Shown here piece by piece: positions 1-8,604 of a stretch of DNA of 64,000 nucleotides. Origin of the DNA: UBA2377 sp964429385 (GTDB lineage Bacteria; Verrucomicrobiota; Verrucomicrobiia; Opitutales; Opitutaceae); the NCBI GenBank assembly GCA_964429385.1, contig CAYSBR010000003.1:93513-157512 (forward strand), read 5' to 3'. The position numbers were made by a program, and so were the translations under genes. Numbering within the stretch: the first letter of the stretch is position 1; each line of letters starts with the position of its first letter. Under the pieces are notes generated by a model, which worked only from the letters and a program-made list of their open reading frames with translations, was not told where the DNA came from and did no database searches.

Positions 1-2472
1 TACGTGCCGGAAGTTCCCACCTTGGAACGACTGTTCGGCATCAGAATCCCTTTTGTGCTCGCGTGGAAACATACTCCGTACGCCTTTCTTCTGGGCGGGA
101 TTGGAGCCGTGTGGCTCATGCTCATCGCCCTCCGGGCCCTCCCCCGACGGGGGCAGCCACTCCCGCTCATGCCCTGGCTGATCCTCGGCTGGACCGCCAG
201 TGGTCTGGCCTCGACCATGCTGAGCGGCCGCGATTTTTCACATTATTCCATCCAGGTTCTCCCCGGACTGAGCCTGGCCTGCGCATGGGTGAGCAACCGG
301 GTGTGGCAAGCTGTCGCCACCCGGCGACCAGCATTCCGAAGACTATTTCGAGGGGTACTCGTCGCAGGACTCCTCACGCTGGTGGTCACCGCCGCGCAAC
401 GCAGCGCCAGCCTCAATTCCACAGAAAGCGTGAGCCTGGATGTCGCCCGCATGGTCCAGAAGCACACCACTCCGGACGAGCGCATTTTTATTTGGGGTTA
501 TGAGCCGGAGATCCACGCCTACGCCCAGCGCCTGCCGAACACCCGTTTCTTCAATGCGGTGATCCTCACCGGGTTGATCCCCTGGACCAATATCGATCCC
601 TTGACAGACACCACTTACGCCATCGTCCCCGGCGCCTGGGACGATTTCTGGCATGATTTCGAACGCTCTCCCGCCGCGATGATCGTGGACACCTACGGCA
701 ACCGCGGCTTCCTCAAATACCCCCTGAGCCGGCAAGAGCGACTTTGGCTGGAAATTGAGAATCACTACGTGGAAGTCTGCACCCATCAGGCCCCCGGCAT
801 CGGCTATCGCCTTTTCCGTCGCAGTGCAGACCTCCGCCCCCTTCCAGCCGACATTCCCATCAGTCCCGACATCATCTTGGAGTCGCCGGGAAAAAGCGGG
901 CCGGGCTCGCTCCGCGTTGCAGCCAGAGCACCAACCGGCACCGAAGCACTGACCTTGTTGGTGGACGGCCAACCGTATCGCCGGGTGCTCTGCCCTCCTG
1001 GCGACGGCCCGCAGGTAAGCTTTTTTGTCAAGCCCCCCGCCCTGGGCGACGTCACTTTGCAAGTTGTGGCGGAAGGCACCCGGATCCTCGCCTCGGCCAT
1101 GCACACCGTGATCGTCACAGCGGACGGCTTGCCCTCCTCCGCGCAAGGGCCGGCCATCACGCTGGCAGGACGGGAACTTCGCCCCACCGAGGCCGAGGCA
1201 TTCGGCGGGCAAAGCATCCAGCCGTGGCCCGGCCGCACCGATTATTGGGCCGCGCATGCCCCCTCCAGACTGGTTTATCGGCGGCCCGCCGATCTTGCCC
1301 AGATCGAATTCAGCTTCAGCATGCGTCAGGATGCCTACAACGGCTCCCAGCCTCAGCAGACCAACGGGGTTGATGTGCATGTCTTCTTTGAGGAAGACGG
1401 CTCAGGGCAGCGCACCGAACTTTACCGGCGCCATCTGCGGCCCGTCATCAACACCGCCGACCGCGGGACCATCACCGGCCAGGCCATGTTGCAAAACATG
1501 ATCCAGGGAACTCTGACCTTCCTCGTCACTCCCGGCCCGATGAACGACGCGGCCTTCGACTGGTTCTACTGGCACGAACTGAAAGGCGACCATTCACCCA
1601 TGCGGTTGATTTTTCGCAGAGAAAACCTGCCGCTCAAAACCATGTCGGCCGACCTTGGAATCAACCTCGTCTCCTACCAGGATCGCAACGTGCTCCTGGC
1701 CCATGCCCCATCCAGCTTCACCTTCGGTCAGACCCCAGGAATGAGCGAACTATCCGGTGAGTTTGGCCTGCTCGACAGCGCTTGGAATGGAAGCAAGAAA
1801 TCCGCCGGGGCCATTTTTGAGATCCTGCAGGAAACATCCGAGGGGACCACCAAAGCGTTGTTCACCCGCACCCTCAACCCCGCCGTCGAACCGGCCGACC
1901 GCGGCGTGCAATCTTTCCGTATCGACATCCCCTACGCCGCCGGAGCCGACCTGCGGTTTGTCACGCGTCCCGCGCATGTTTCCGACAACTCGTTCAATCA
2001 CACTTTCTGGCACGGATTGAAAGGGGCGGATTTCTCCACCACCATCCCCTCTCCGCAAGGTGAGGTCCGCTCCGTGGCAAGCGAAGCGCCCAACGGGATG
2101 ATCATCATGGGAGAGAACGATCGCGACGTCCTGATGGCGCACATTCCATCACGTCTGGAGTTTCCCATCCCTCCCGGAGCACGAAGCCTGAGCGGGGCCA
2201 TCGGAATGATCGAACGAGCCTATACGGATGGCGGCAACACAGACGGAGCGGAATTCATCATCGAAATCCTTTCCCAGGATGGCCGGGCCATTGAGCTTTT
2301 CCGCCGTCATCTTCACCCCCGTGATCGCATCGCCGATCGCGGAGCCCAGTCATTCGAAGTCCCCCTGCCCGACAAGCCCGACCGCAGAGTGATCCTCCGC
2401 ACGGAACCCGCCGCCAGCGGGAGACTGGATTTCGGCTGGAGCTACTGGGAAGGGTTGCGTTTCAACCCTTGA
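1..2472 (+). CDS. GT39-like membrane glycosyltransferase, C-terminal part, with three beta-rich modules (5' truncated)
   Basis: The frame is open from the left edge, so the gene starts outside the window; the GTG at 4 is probably an internal valine. The first ~120 residues are membrane segments that align with the middle of the protein at 6470-8569. A soluble stretch follows with the motif IFIWGYEPEIHAYAQR, seen in GT39-like GT-C enzymes, then LTGLIPW and TTYAIVPGAWD. The C-terminal half (nt 1237-2469) is three diverged copies of one module ending in an aromatic D/F-W..W pattern. By family knowledge GT-C enzymes use lipid-linked sugars on the outer face of the membrane. Donor and acceptor cannot be told. 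The missing N-terminus should hold the catalytic first loop. Confidence 0.75.
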   Translation, partial: YVPEVPTLERLFGIRIPFVLAWKHTPYAFLLGGIGAVWLMLIALRALPRRGQPLPLMPWLILGWTASGLASTMLSGRDFSHYSIQVLPGLSLACAWVSNRVWQAVATRRPAFRRLFRGVLVAGLLTLVVTAAQRSASLNSTESVSLDVARMVQKHTTPDERIFIWGYEPEIHAYAQRLPNTRFFNAVILTGLIPWTNIDPLTDTTYAIVPGAWDDFWHDFERSPAAMIVDTYGNRGFLKYPLSRQERLWLEIENHYVEVCTHQAPGIGYRLFRRSADLRPLPADIPISPDIILESPGKSGPGSLRVAARAPTGTEALTLLVDGQPYRRVLCPPGDGPQVSFFVKPPALGDVTLQVVAEGTRILASAMHTVIVTADGLPSSAQGPAITLAGRELRPTEAEAFGGQSIQPWPGRTDYWAAHAPSRLVYRRPADLAQIEFSFSMRQDAYNGSQPQQTNGVDVHVFFEEDGSGQRTELYRRHLRPVINTADRGTITGQAMLQNMIQGTLTFLVTPGPMNDAAFDWFYWHELKGDHSPMRLIFRRENLPLKTMSADLGINLVSYQDRNVLLAHAPSSFTFGQTPGMSELSGEFGLLDSAWNGSKKSAGAIFEILQETSEGTTKALFTRTLNPAVEPADRGVQSFRIDIPYAAGADLRFVTRPAHVSDNSFNHTFWHGLKGADFSTTIPSPQGEVRSVASEAPNGMIIMGENDRDVLMAHIPSRLEFPIPPGARSLSGAIGMIERAYTDGGNTDGAEFIIEILSQDGRAIELFRRHLHPRDRIADRGAQSFEVPLPDKPDRRVILRTEPAASGRLDFGWSYWEGLRFNP
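1237..2469 (+). repeat. Three tandem copies of a ~115-residue beta-rich module within one protein
   Basis: Approximate copies are 1237-1600, 1687-2035 and 2128-2469. Each begins with a short (A/V)H-(A/I)PS motif, then a Leu-Ser-Gly-x-Phe/Ile-Gly turn in copies 2 and 3, a central strand with Gly-Ala/Val plus Phe/Ile, an R-x-L-x-P segment, ADRG, and a closing W-x-x-L-(K/R). Single copies of the same module end the next three membrane proteins at about 6103-6460, 8173-8560 and 10621-10959. The pattern suggests a carbohydrate-binding beta-sandwich of NPCBM type; that assignment is inference. Confidence 0.65.
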
Positions 2473-2491
2473 AACCGCTGTCCTCGAAAAC

Positions 2492-3229
2492 ATGGATTCC
2501 GCGGAATACGCCAATCTGAGCCGGATTGAGGAAGCCCACTGGTACTACGCTGGCAAACGCCAGTTCGTAGAACGCTGGCTGGCGCGCACCCGGCCCATCC
2601 GCCCCGGGGATCTCCTGCTGGACTGCGGCGCCGGCACAGGCCGGTTCGCCGCGGAGATGGAGAAATATTGCCGGGTAATGGTCCTCGACGACCACGAGGA
2701 ATCGTTGCGCCTGTTGCGCGCGCGCTTCCAACCCGACCAAGTGATCGCCCTCACCGACGGGGAAGTGCCCCTGCCCGCCGCCTCCGTCGATTATGTGACG
2801 GCGCTTGATGTGCTGGAACACGTGAAGGAAGACGCCGCCGCCGTGCAGGGCTTTCACCGTCTGCTCAAGCCGGACGGCGTGGCCGTGATCACCGTGCCGG
2901 CCAGCATGGCTCTATGGAGCGACTGGGATGTCTCGCTCCATCACCACCGGCGTTACTCGCGGGCGACGCTGCGCGCCCTGTTCCCCGACACTCAGTGGGA
3001 TGTCGTGCATCTCAATTACACCAACACCCTGGCCTATCCTGCCGCCTGGCTATTCCGCCAGATAAGACAATACCGGCCTGCCTCCCTCGGAGACAAACTG
3101 CGGGCCGAGGACCGTATCCCCCCACGCTGGCTCAACACCATGCTGCGCCGGATATTTGTTGGCACGGCCATGTGGCGATGGCCCCTCCCTTTCGGGCTGA
3201 GCCTCCTACTCGTGGCCCGGCGCAGGTGA
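2492..3229 (+). CDS. Class I SAM-dependent methyltransferase
   Basis: A 245-residue protein with the Rossmann SAM-binding motif I LLDCGAGTGRF at about residues 46-56, an acidic post-I segment (MVLDDHEE), the ALDVLEHV motif and the post-IV segment RLLKPDGVAVITVP. This is a methyltransferase type 11/23 fold. It lies 19 nt after the membrane glycosyltransferase on the same strand, so it probably modifies a glycan or its lipid carrier; the substrate is unknown. The end overlaps the convergent GT2 gene by 24 nt. It is a diverged paralogue of the methyltransferase at 36113-36850: both start with EY..L...E...WY(Y/F) and share a VPA..x-LWS segment. Confidence 0.85.
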   Translation: MDSAEYANLSRIEEAHWYYAGKRQFVERWLARTRPIRPGDLLLDCGAGTGRFAAEMEKYCRVMVLDDHEESLRLLRARFQPDQVIALTDGEVPLPAASVDYVTALDVLEHVKEDAAAVQGFHRLLKPDGVAVITVPASMALWSDWDVSLHHHRRYSRATLRALFPDTQWDVVHLNYTNTLAYPAAWLFRQIRQYRPASLGDKLRAEDRIPPRWLNTMLRRIFVGTAMWRWPLPFGLSLLLVARRR

Positions 3230-4198
3230 TCGCGACCGGATCTCCGGCCCGGATGACGGGTCAAATCCAACCCGCCGGCCGACCAGATAGTTGGGACGGC
3301 GCTTCACCTCATCATAGATGCGCCCCAGATATTCCCCAAGCACACCAATGCCGATGAGCTGGATCCCCCCCAAGAACAGCAACAACGTGACAAGGGTCGT
3401 AAATCCCATCTGCGCCACTTCGATTCCGATCAACCGCCGCACAACATAGAACGCGCCCATGGCGAAGCCGAAGCTCGCGATAACCAGGCCGCTGATCAGC
3501 AAAAAACGCAGTGGCAGCCGCGAGAAACTGAAAAGTCCGTCAAACGCATAGCGGCACAACCGGATGAAATCCTGCCCAGGTTTTCCTGCCGCGCGCTTCT
3601 GCCGATCATAGGACACCTCGGCCCGGGCAAAGCCCAACCAGGAACGCAAACCAGGAAAGAAACGATGGGCTTCGGGCAACTGGTTGAAGGCAGTTACCGC
3701 TTCCCGATCAAGCAGGCCGAACGTACCCGTATTGCGCTCGATATCGATATCCACCAAACGCCTGAAAATGAGATGAAACAGATCCATGCCCACCCGCCGC
3801 AAACCGCGCTCCTGCCGCGACTGTCTCACCGCCAGCACCACCTTGGCCCCCGCCCTCCAGCGTTCCACCAGCAGGGGAATCACTTCCGGCGGATCCTGCA
3901 GGTCCGCATCCAATGTCACCACAGCGTCAAACTCAACAGCATGCGCCAGCCCGGCCATGAGCGCGGCCTGAAACCCGAAATTACGGGACAGGCCCAGAAG
4001 CCGGAAACGGCGGTCCCGCTCACACCACCCCTGCACCTGCGCGGCGCTGTCATCACGACTGCCATCATCAATCAGAATCGCAGACCACTCGAATTGTGGA
4101 CAGCCATCAAACAGGGCCGTCAGGCGCCGCAACAATTCCGGCAGCACCTCACTTTCATTATAAACCGGGATGACAAGAGCCAACTTGGGAGAACTCAC
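3206..4198 (-). CDS. GT2 family glycosyltransferase with C-terminal membrane hairpin (DPM1/ArnC/GtrB-like)
   Basis: The N-terminal GT-A domain shows LALVIPVYNES, ILIDDGSRDDS, SRNFGFQAALMAGL and the metal-binding-type DADLQDPPEVI. Two long hydrophobic segments follow at about residues 230-300, then LGEYLGRIYDEVKRRPNYLVG. That layout is typical of polyisoprenyl-phosphate glycosyltransferases (ArnC, GtrB, DPM1), which load a sugar onto undecaprenyl phosphate on the cytoplasmic face. Such an enzyme would supply donors to the GT-C membrane proteins around it. The start is GTG at 4198. The 243-nt gap to the divergent gene at 4442 probably holds promoters for both, though none stands out. Confidence 0.9.
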   Translation of the reverse strand: MSSPKLALVIPVYNESEVLPELLRRLTALFDGCPQFEWSAILIDDGSRDDSAAQVQGWCERDRRFRLLGLSRNFGFQAALMAGLAHAVEFDAVVTLDADLQDPPEVIPLLVERWRAGAKVVLAVRQSRQERGLRRVGMDLFHLIFRRLVDIDIERNTGTFGLLDREAVTAFNQLPEAHRFFPGLRSWLGFARAEVSYDRQKRAAGKPGQDFIRLCRYAFDGLFSFSRLPLRFLLISGLVIASFGFAMGAFYVVRRLIGIEVAQMGFTTLVTLLLFLGGIQLIGIGVLGEYLGRIYDEVKRRPNYLVGRRVGFDPSSGPEIRSRSPAPGHE

Positions 4199-4441
4199 GG
4201 AAGGGATGAGGGAATAAAATCAACGGGTGCGCAAAGCCCATCTTGCTGAAGACTCGCCGGAGTTAATGCAATGCAGGACCGACCATACTCCATGTTCGCT
4301 CGCCCTTTCCCCCCCGCGCCTGTTTCCTTCATCCACTGACTGAGGGATGCAGCGCCCCCGGTTATCTTGTTAACCCATTCCCGCCCACCCAATCCCTCGG
4401 CTTGAACCTCCTTCGGTTTCCTCCAAGGGTCTTTCCATCCT

Positions 4442-6463
4442 ATGCCGCTTTTCTCCCGCATCCCCCCTCATTGGCGAGGCTTCATCGCCGCGTTCGTCAT
4501 CGCCCTGTGCTTCGCTCTGTTCACCCGGCACATCTGGGAGGACTACTACATCACCTACCGCGCCAGCAAGAATCTCGCCACCGGCCACGGACTGGTTTTC
4601 AACCATGGAGACCGGCTCCACACCTTCACCTCGCCCCTGGGAGTTCTGCTGCCCGCTCTGTCCAGTCTGCTGACCGGCAATCGCTCGGACGATGCCGCCC
4701 TTTGGATTTTCCGGTTGATGAGTATCTCCGCCTTCGCCGGCAGCGTGGCCATCCTCATCGCGCTCGCCCGGCGGCTGGATTACCCGGTCTGGGCTGTCAG
4801 CCTGCTCGGTGCCCTCGCGATCCTGGATGCCAAGTCGCTCGACTTCACGATCAATGGCATGGAGACAGGCTTCATTCTGCTCTTCACCGCCTACGCCCTC
4901 TGGGCCTGCTTCCGCCCGGGTCCCCGGCAATGGTTGCACCTCGGAGCCGCGTGGGCCGGGATGATGTGGAGCCGTCCTGACAGCTTCCTGTATATCGCCC
5001 TGCTGGCCGCCAGCATCTGGCTGTTCAACAATCCCAAGCGCACCGGTCACACCCGCAGACGACTGGTCTGGCTTTATCTGCAGGCCGGCCTTGCCACGAC
5101 TGCTCTCTACCTGCCCTGGTTTGCGTGGGCCTGGTGGTACTATGGCACCCCCGTGCCCCACACGATTTCAGCGAAGGGGCTGCATGGCGGTGAAACCTGG
5201 GAGCGCATCAAGCAGGCTTGGCAGCTCCCTTGGGCCATCTGGCAAGGCCGTACCGCTGTGGAAGGTGCTTTTCTCCCCTCCTACTACATGTTCCCGGCCT
5301 GGCCGTCTTGGATGTTTCCCTGGGGGCGGGCGCTGGGCACCCTTTGCAGCTTTCTCTGGCTGGTACCTTGGGTGCGGGCCGAGGTCCGGGCCGCCTCCTT
5401 TGTTTTTTGCGGAGGCGTCGTTTTTCTCTCCTTCGTCCCTTACTTTCCATTCCCATGGTATTTTCCCACCGTCACACTCTTCGGCTTTGTCGCCCTTGCC
5501 GGACTCGCCGCCCAGCTGCTGGATAGCGGAAAACGTTTTTATTGGTCGCGCGGCCTCGTGGCCGCAGGCACAGCCTGCCTTCTGCTGGGCAGCCTGTGGC
5601 TGACGCTCGGGACTGCCCGCCAGGCCCGGGCTCAGCAGCTTTTCATTGAGGACGGCAACCGTCGCCTCATCGGCGAATGGTTGCGCGAAAATGCGGAGCC
5701 GGGAGACACGGTGTTCATGGAACCCTTGGGCTACATCGGCTTTTTCTCCAACCTCAAGACCTACGACTGGCCGGGCATGTCCTCGCGGGAAGTCGTCAAC
5801 GCGGTCCGCTACCTGGGTCCCAACTGGCGCGATCTCATCAATTACCTGCAGCCCAACTGGCTCGTATTGCGGCCCGACAGCGAGCACGATCTGGGGGCGA
5901 TTTCGCCGCTGATGGCGCATTACAACTATGAACGCGTGCGGGAGTTCAGCCGGATCGATGATATCCGGCAGCTCAATGTATCCGGCAAGAAATTGCTGGA
6001 GTTTGACGCCCGCTTTGCCGTTTACCGCCGGAAAAATCCCCTGCGGCACGATACCGCGGACTACGAAATCGCTTCCCCTATCGGGTCCAGCGTACGCCAT
6101 ATTGACGGTGTCGAAATGCGCATGGTGCACGCCCCCGGGCTGATGCTGCTGCCCGTTCCGGAAGGGGCCCGTCAGCTCACCATCAACTTTGCCATCGCCC
6201 CCGAAGCCATTGCAGGGTCACCGGCCACCGACGGCGCTTGGTTCAAAATCCACTGGAGCGATGGCCGCCGCCGCGAGACCCTGCCGGTGAGGGCCCTCGA
6301 CCCTGTAAACAACGAGAGAGACCGTGGCGTACAGCAGTTCTTTCAGATTGATCTGCCCAAAGCCGCGCCCGGCGCGCTCGCCAAGATCATCCTGGAAACC
6401 GACCCCAAGGGAGACACCGCCCAGGACTGGACCTTTTGGGGCCGGCCCGAATTCCATTATTAA
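4442..6463 (+). CDS. GT-C type membrane glycosyltransferase with C-terminal beta-rich module
   Basis: A 673-residue multi-pass protein. After the first membrane helix comes a loop with EDYYITYRASKNLATGHG and a T-S-P-L segment, resembling the acidic first-loop motif (D/E)D..I.YR.a.N...G.G of bacterial GT-C mannosyl- and arabinosyltransferases. About ten further hydrophobic segments follow, then a soluble region. The end (nt about 6103-6460) is one copy of the module shared with the neighbouring genes, including DRGVQQF and a closing DWTFW. It is the first gene of a co-directional run with 4442, 6470 and 8605. The sugar transferred is unknown. Confidence 0.75.
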   Translation: MPLFSRIPPHWRGFIAAFVIALCFALFTRHIWEDYYITYRASKNLATGHGLVFNHGDRLHTFTSPLGVLLPALSSLLTGNRSDDAALWIFRLMSISAFAGSVAILIALARRLDYPVWAVSLLGALAILDAKSLDFTINGMETGFILLFTAYALWACFRPGPRQWLHLGAAWAGMMWSRPDSFLYIALLAASIWLFNNPKRTGHTRRRLVWLYLQAGLATTALYLPWFAWAWWYYGTPVPHTISAKGLHGGETWERIKQAWQLPWAIWQGRTAVEGAFLPSYYMFPAWPSWMFPWGRALGTLCSFLWLVPWVRAEVRAASFVFCGGVVFLSFVPYFPFPWYFPTVTLFGFVALAGLAAQLLDSGKRFYWSRGLVAAGTACLLLGSLWLTLGTARQARAQQLFIEDGNRRLIGEWLRENAEPGDTVFMEPLGYIGFFSNLKTYDWPGMSSREVVNAVRYLGPNWRDLINYLQPNWLVLRPDSEHDLGAISPLMAHYNYERVREFSRIDDIRQLNVSGKKLLEFDARFAVYRRKNPLRHDTADYEIASPIGSSVRHIDGVEMRMVHAPGLMLLPVPEGARQLTINFAIAPEAIAGSPATDGAWFKIHWSDGRRRETLPVRALDPVNNERDRGVQQFFQIDLPKAAPGALAKIILETDPKGDTAQDWTFWGRPEFHY

Positions 6464-6469
6464 ACGCGC

Positions 6470-8569
6470 ATGGCCGGTCCACGTCCCAGCTTACGACCGC
6501 GCCTGCTCCTCGCCGGGATCGCCCTCGCTTTGCTGGCGGGGATCTTCTGGCTACGCGCCCCCACCTTCGGCTTTGCCGTCTGGAACGTGGACGAGGCCAT
6601 CCACGCCGCGGTCGCGCGCACGCTGCTCGACGGCGGCGTGCTCTATCGCGATGCCGTTGATCAACGGACACCAGTAAGCTATTACGCCGTCGCGCTGATC
6701 TTCAGCCTCGCCGGGGAAAACAATCTATGGGCTGTGCATGCCGGGATCGCCCTTCTCATCGCTGGCACAGCGTTTGCGCTTTGTCTCATCGGGCGCGCGT
6801 GGGCCCAGCCTGCCGCCGGGCTGATTGCCGCCCTGCTTTACGGTTTACTCTCCGTCAGTCTGCTGTATCCGGGGGATGCTTTTGCGGCCAATACCGAATG
6901 GTTCGCCGCATTTTTCGCCTCCGCCGCCACGCTGCTTTTCTGGACCGGCCGACGGCCCCCCTCCACCGCGCGGCTCCTCGGCACAGGAAGCCTGCTGGGC
7001 TTGGCCTTCCTATCCAAACAGCCCTCCCTGCTTGAGGGAATCGCCCCGGCAATCATCCTGTTTTGGATCGCATGGCGGGAGGAAGCCCGGCCGGGACGGG
7101 CACTCCCCCGCATCGGCACACTATGCCTCGGCTGGCTCTTCCCCGTCTTGGCCGCCACGTTCTTCTTCGCCGCCCACGGCGCCTTGCGCGACGCGTTTTT
7201 TTACACGTGGACCTACAACCTGACCTACTACGGCCCGGAAATCACCTTGGCCGACCGGCTCGCCACACTTACACTTCCGCTTCGTCTGCTGTTGCAGGGA
7301 CCACACACACCGCTGCTGGTGTTCTGGCTCGGCGGCTTGGGATTCCTCCTCTACCGCCTGAGTCAACGCCAGCCAACGCCGGACGAAATCAGCTCAAATC
7401 CGCAGGGGCTTTATCTGCTCGCATGGAACTCGGCAGCTCTCTTCGGCGCGGCTTCCTCCGGACGGGGCTTTGACCACTACGCCATCCAACTGCTGCCCCC
7501 GCTCTGCCTCGTTTCAGGATTGGCCATCTCCACCCTCCTGGATTGGAGTCGGCGCAACTTCAGCCTGAGAGTCATGGTCGGTGCCGGCCTGCTGGTCATG
7601 GCGGGTGCCCTTCTCTCCGCGGCTCTGACTGCCAGGAAACACACCTTCCCGCTCGATCCATCGCACCGGGTCTCCGCCTACATTCGCGCCCACAGTCACC
7701 CCGATGATCGTATTTTCGTCTGGGGCTTTCACCCCGAAATCTACCTGCATAGCGAACGCAAACCCGCCTCGCGATTTGTCTTCGCTTCTTTTCTCACAGG
7801 TTTGATCCCATGGACGAATACCGCGCCGGCGCAGGACACGACCTATGCCATCGTTCCCGGGGCCCTCGATCTCTTGATCGCGGAACTGAGCGCCGCACCG
7901 CCGCGTTATATCGTCGATTGCAGTGCAGGCCCCAATCGCTTTTGGGACAAATATCCTTTGGAGAACTTTCCGGAACTGGCAGCCCATATCCAGGCGCATT
8001 ATCATCCAATCGAATCAGGCCAGTTCGTTCCCCAAGGATTCAGACTCTGGCAGTTGCGCACCGGACCGGCGGAAGCAAGCCCGGCCCCCGCGATTCAGGC
8101 TGATAAACTGGCGGCGATGGCCCTGCCTGTATTCGCTTCGTCACTGGCCCCGCAGGGAGCTTCGGCCCCCTTCGGCGTTGATGTCGGTCTGGTTGAAGGC
8201 CGGCGCGAATTCTTCATGCACGCCCCCGCCTCCCTGACCTATCAGGTGCCACGCGGCACCTGGCGCCTGCGCGGAGCTTTCGGCTTCCGCCCGGCCGCAT
8301 ATGCCGACGGCCATCCCGGGGCCACGGATGGAGCGGAGTTCAGCGTGCAATGGACGCCTGGGCCTGACAGCCCGCCCCGGATGCTATGGCAACGATTGCT
8401 CCGTCCGCGTGAAGAAATTCATGATCGCGGGCTGCACTCCTTCACGATTGACCTGCCACCACATCACGCCGACGGCCGTTTGGAGCTGCGTATTTCACCC
8501 GGGCCCTCCGACAACCCGGCCAGTGACTGGACCTTCTGGAGCGACCTTGTCCTCGAAACTTCACCCTAG
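6470..8569 (+). CDS. GT39-like membrane glycosyltransferase with C-terminal beta-rich module
   Basis: A 699-residue protein and the intact counterpart of the truncated gene at the left edge. The first extracytoplasmic loop has WNVDEAIHAAVARTLL and then DQRTPVSYY, the layout of GT39/ArnT-like enzymes where the acidic pair is catalytic. Many hydrophobic helices follow to about residue 390, then DDRIFVWGFHPEIYLHSER and FLTGLIPWTN. One beta-rich module ends the protein (nt about 8173-8560: MHAPAS, LRGAFGF, TDGAEFSVQW, DRGLHSF, DWTFW). It begins 6 nt after the previous stop, so co-transcription is likely. Confidence 0.8.
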   Translation: MAGPRPSLRPRLLLAGIALALLAGIFWLRAPTFGFAVWNVDEAIHAAVARTLLDGGVLYRDAVDQRTPVSYYAVALIFSLAGENNLWAVHAGIALLIAGTAFALCLIGRAWAQPAAGLIAALLYGLLSVSLLYPGDAFAANTEWFAAFFASAATLLFWTGRRPPSTARLLGTGSLLGLAFLSKQPSLLEGIAPAIILFWIAWREEARPGRALPRIGTLCLGWLFPVLAATFFFAAHGALRDAFFYTWTYNLTYYGPEITLADRLATLTLPLRLLLQGPHTPLLVFWLGGLGFLLYRLSQRQPTPDEISSNPQGLYLLAWNSAALFGAASSGRGFDHYAIQLLPPLCLVSGLAISTLLDWSRRNFSLRVMVGAGLLVMAGALLSAALTARKHTFPLDPSHRVSAYIRAHSHPDDRIFVWGFHPEIYLHSERKPASRFVFASFLTGLIPWTNTAPAQDTTYAIVPGALDLLIAELSAAPPRYIVDCSAGPNRFWDKYPLENFPELAAHIQAHYHPIESGQFVPQGFRLWQLRTGPAEASPAPAIQADKLAAMALPVFASSLAPQGASAPFGVDVGLVEGRREFFMHAPASLTYQVPRGTWRLRGAFGFRPAAYADGHPGATDGAEFSVQWTPGPDSPPRMLWQRLLRPREEIHDRGLHSFTIDLPPHHADGRLELRISPGPSDNPASDWTFWSDLVLETSP

Positions 8570-8604
8570 ACGCCGCCAACGCAAATCACTGTAGTTCCCC
8601 GCCA

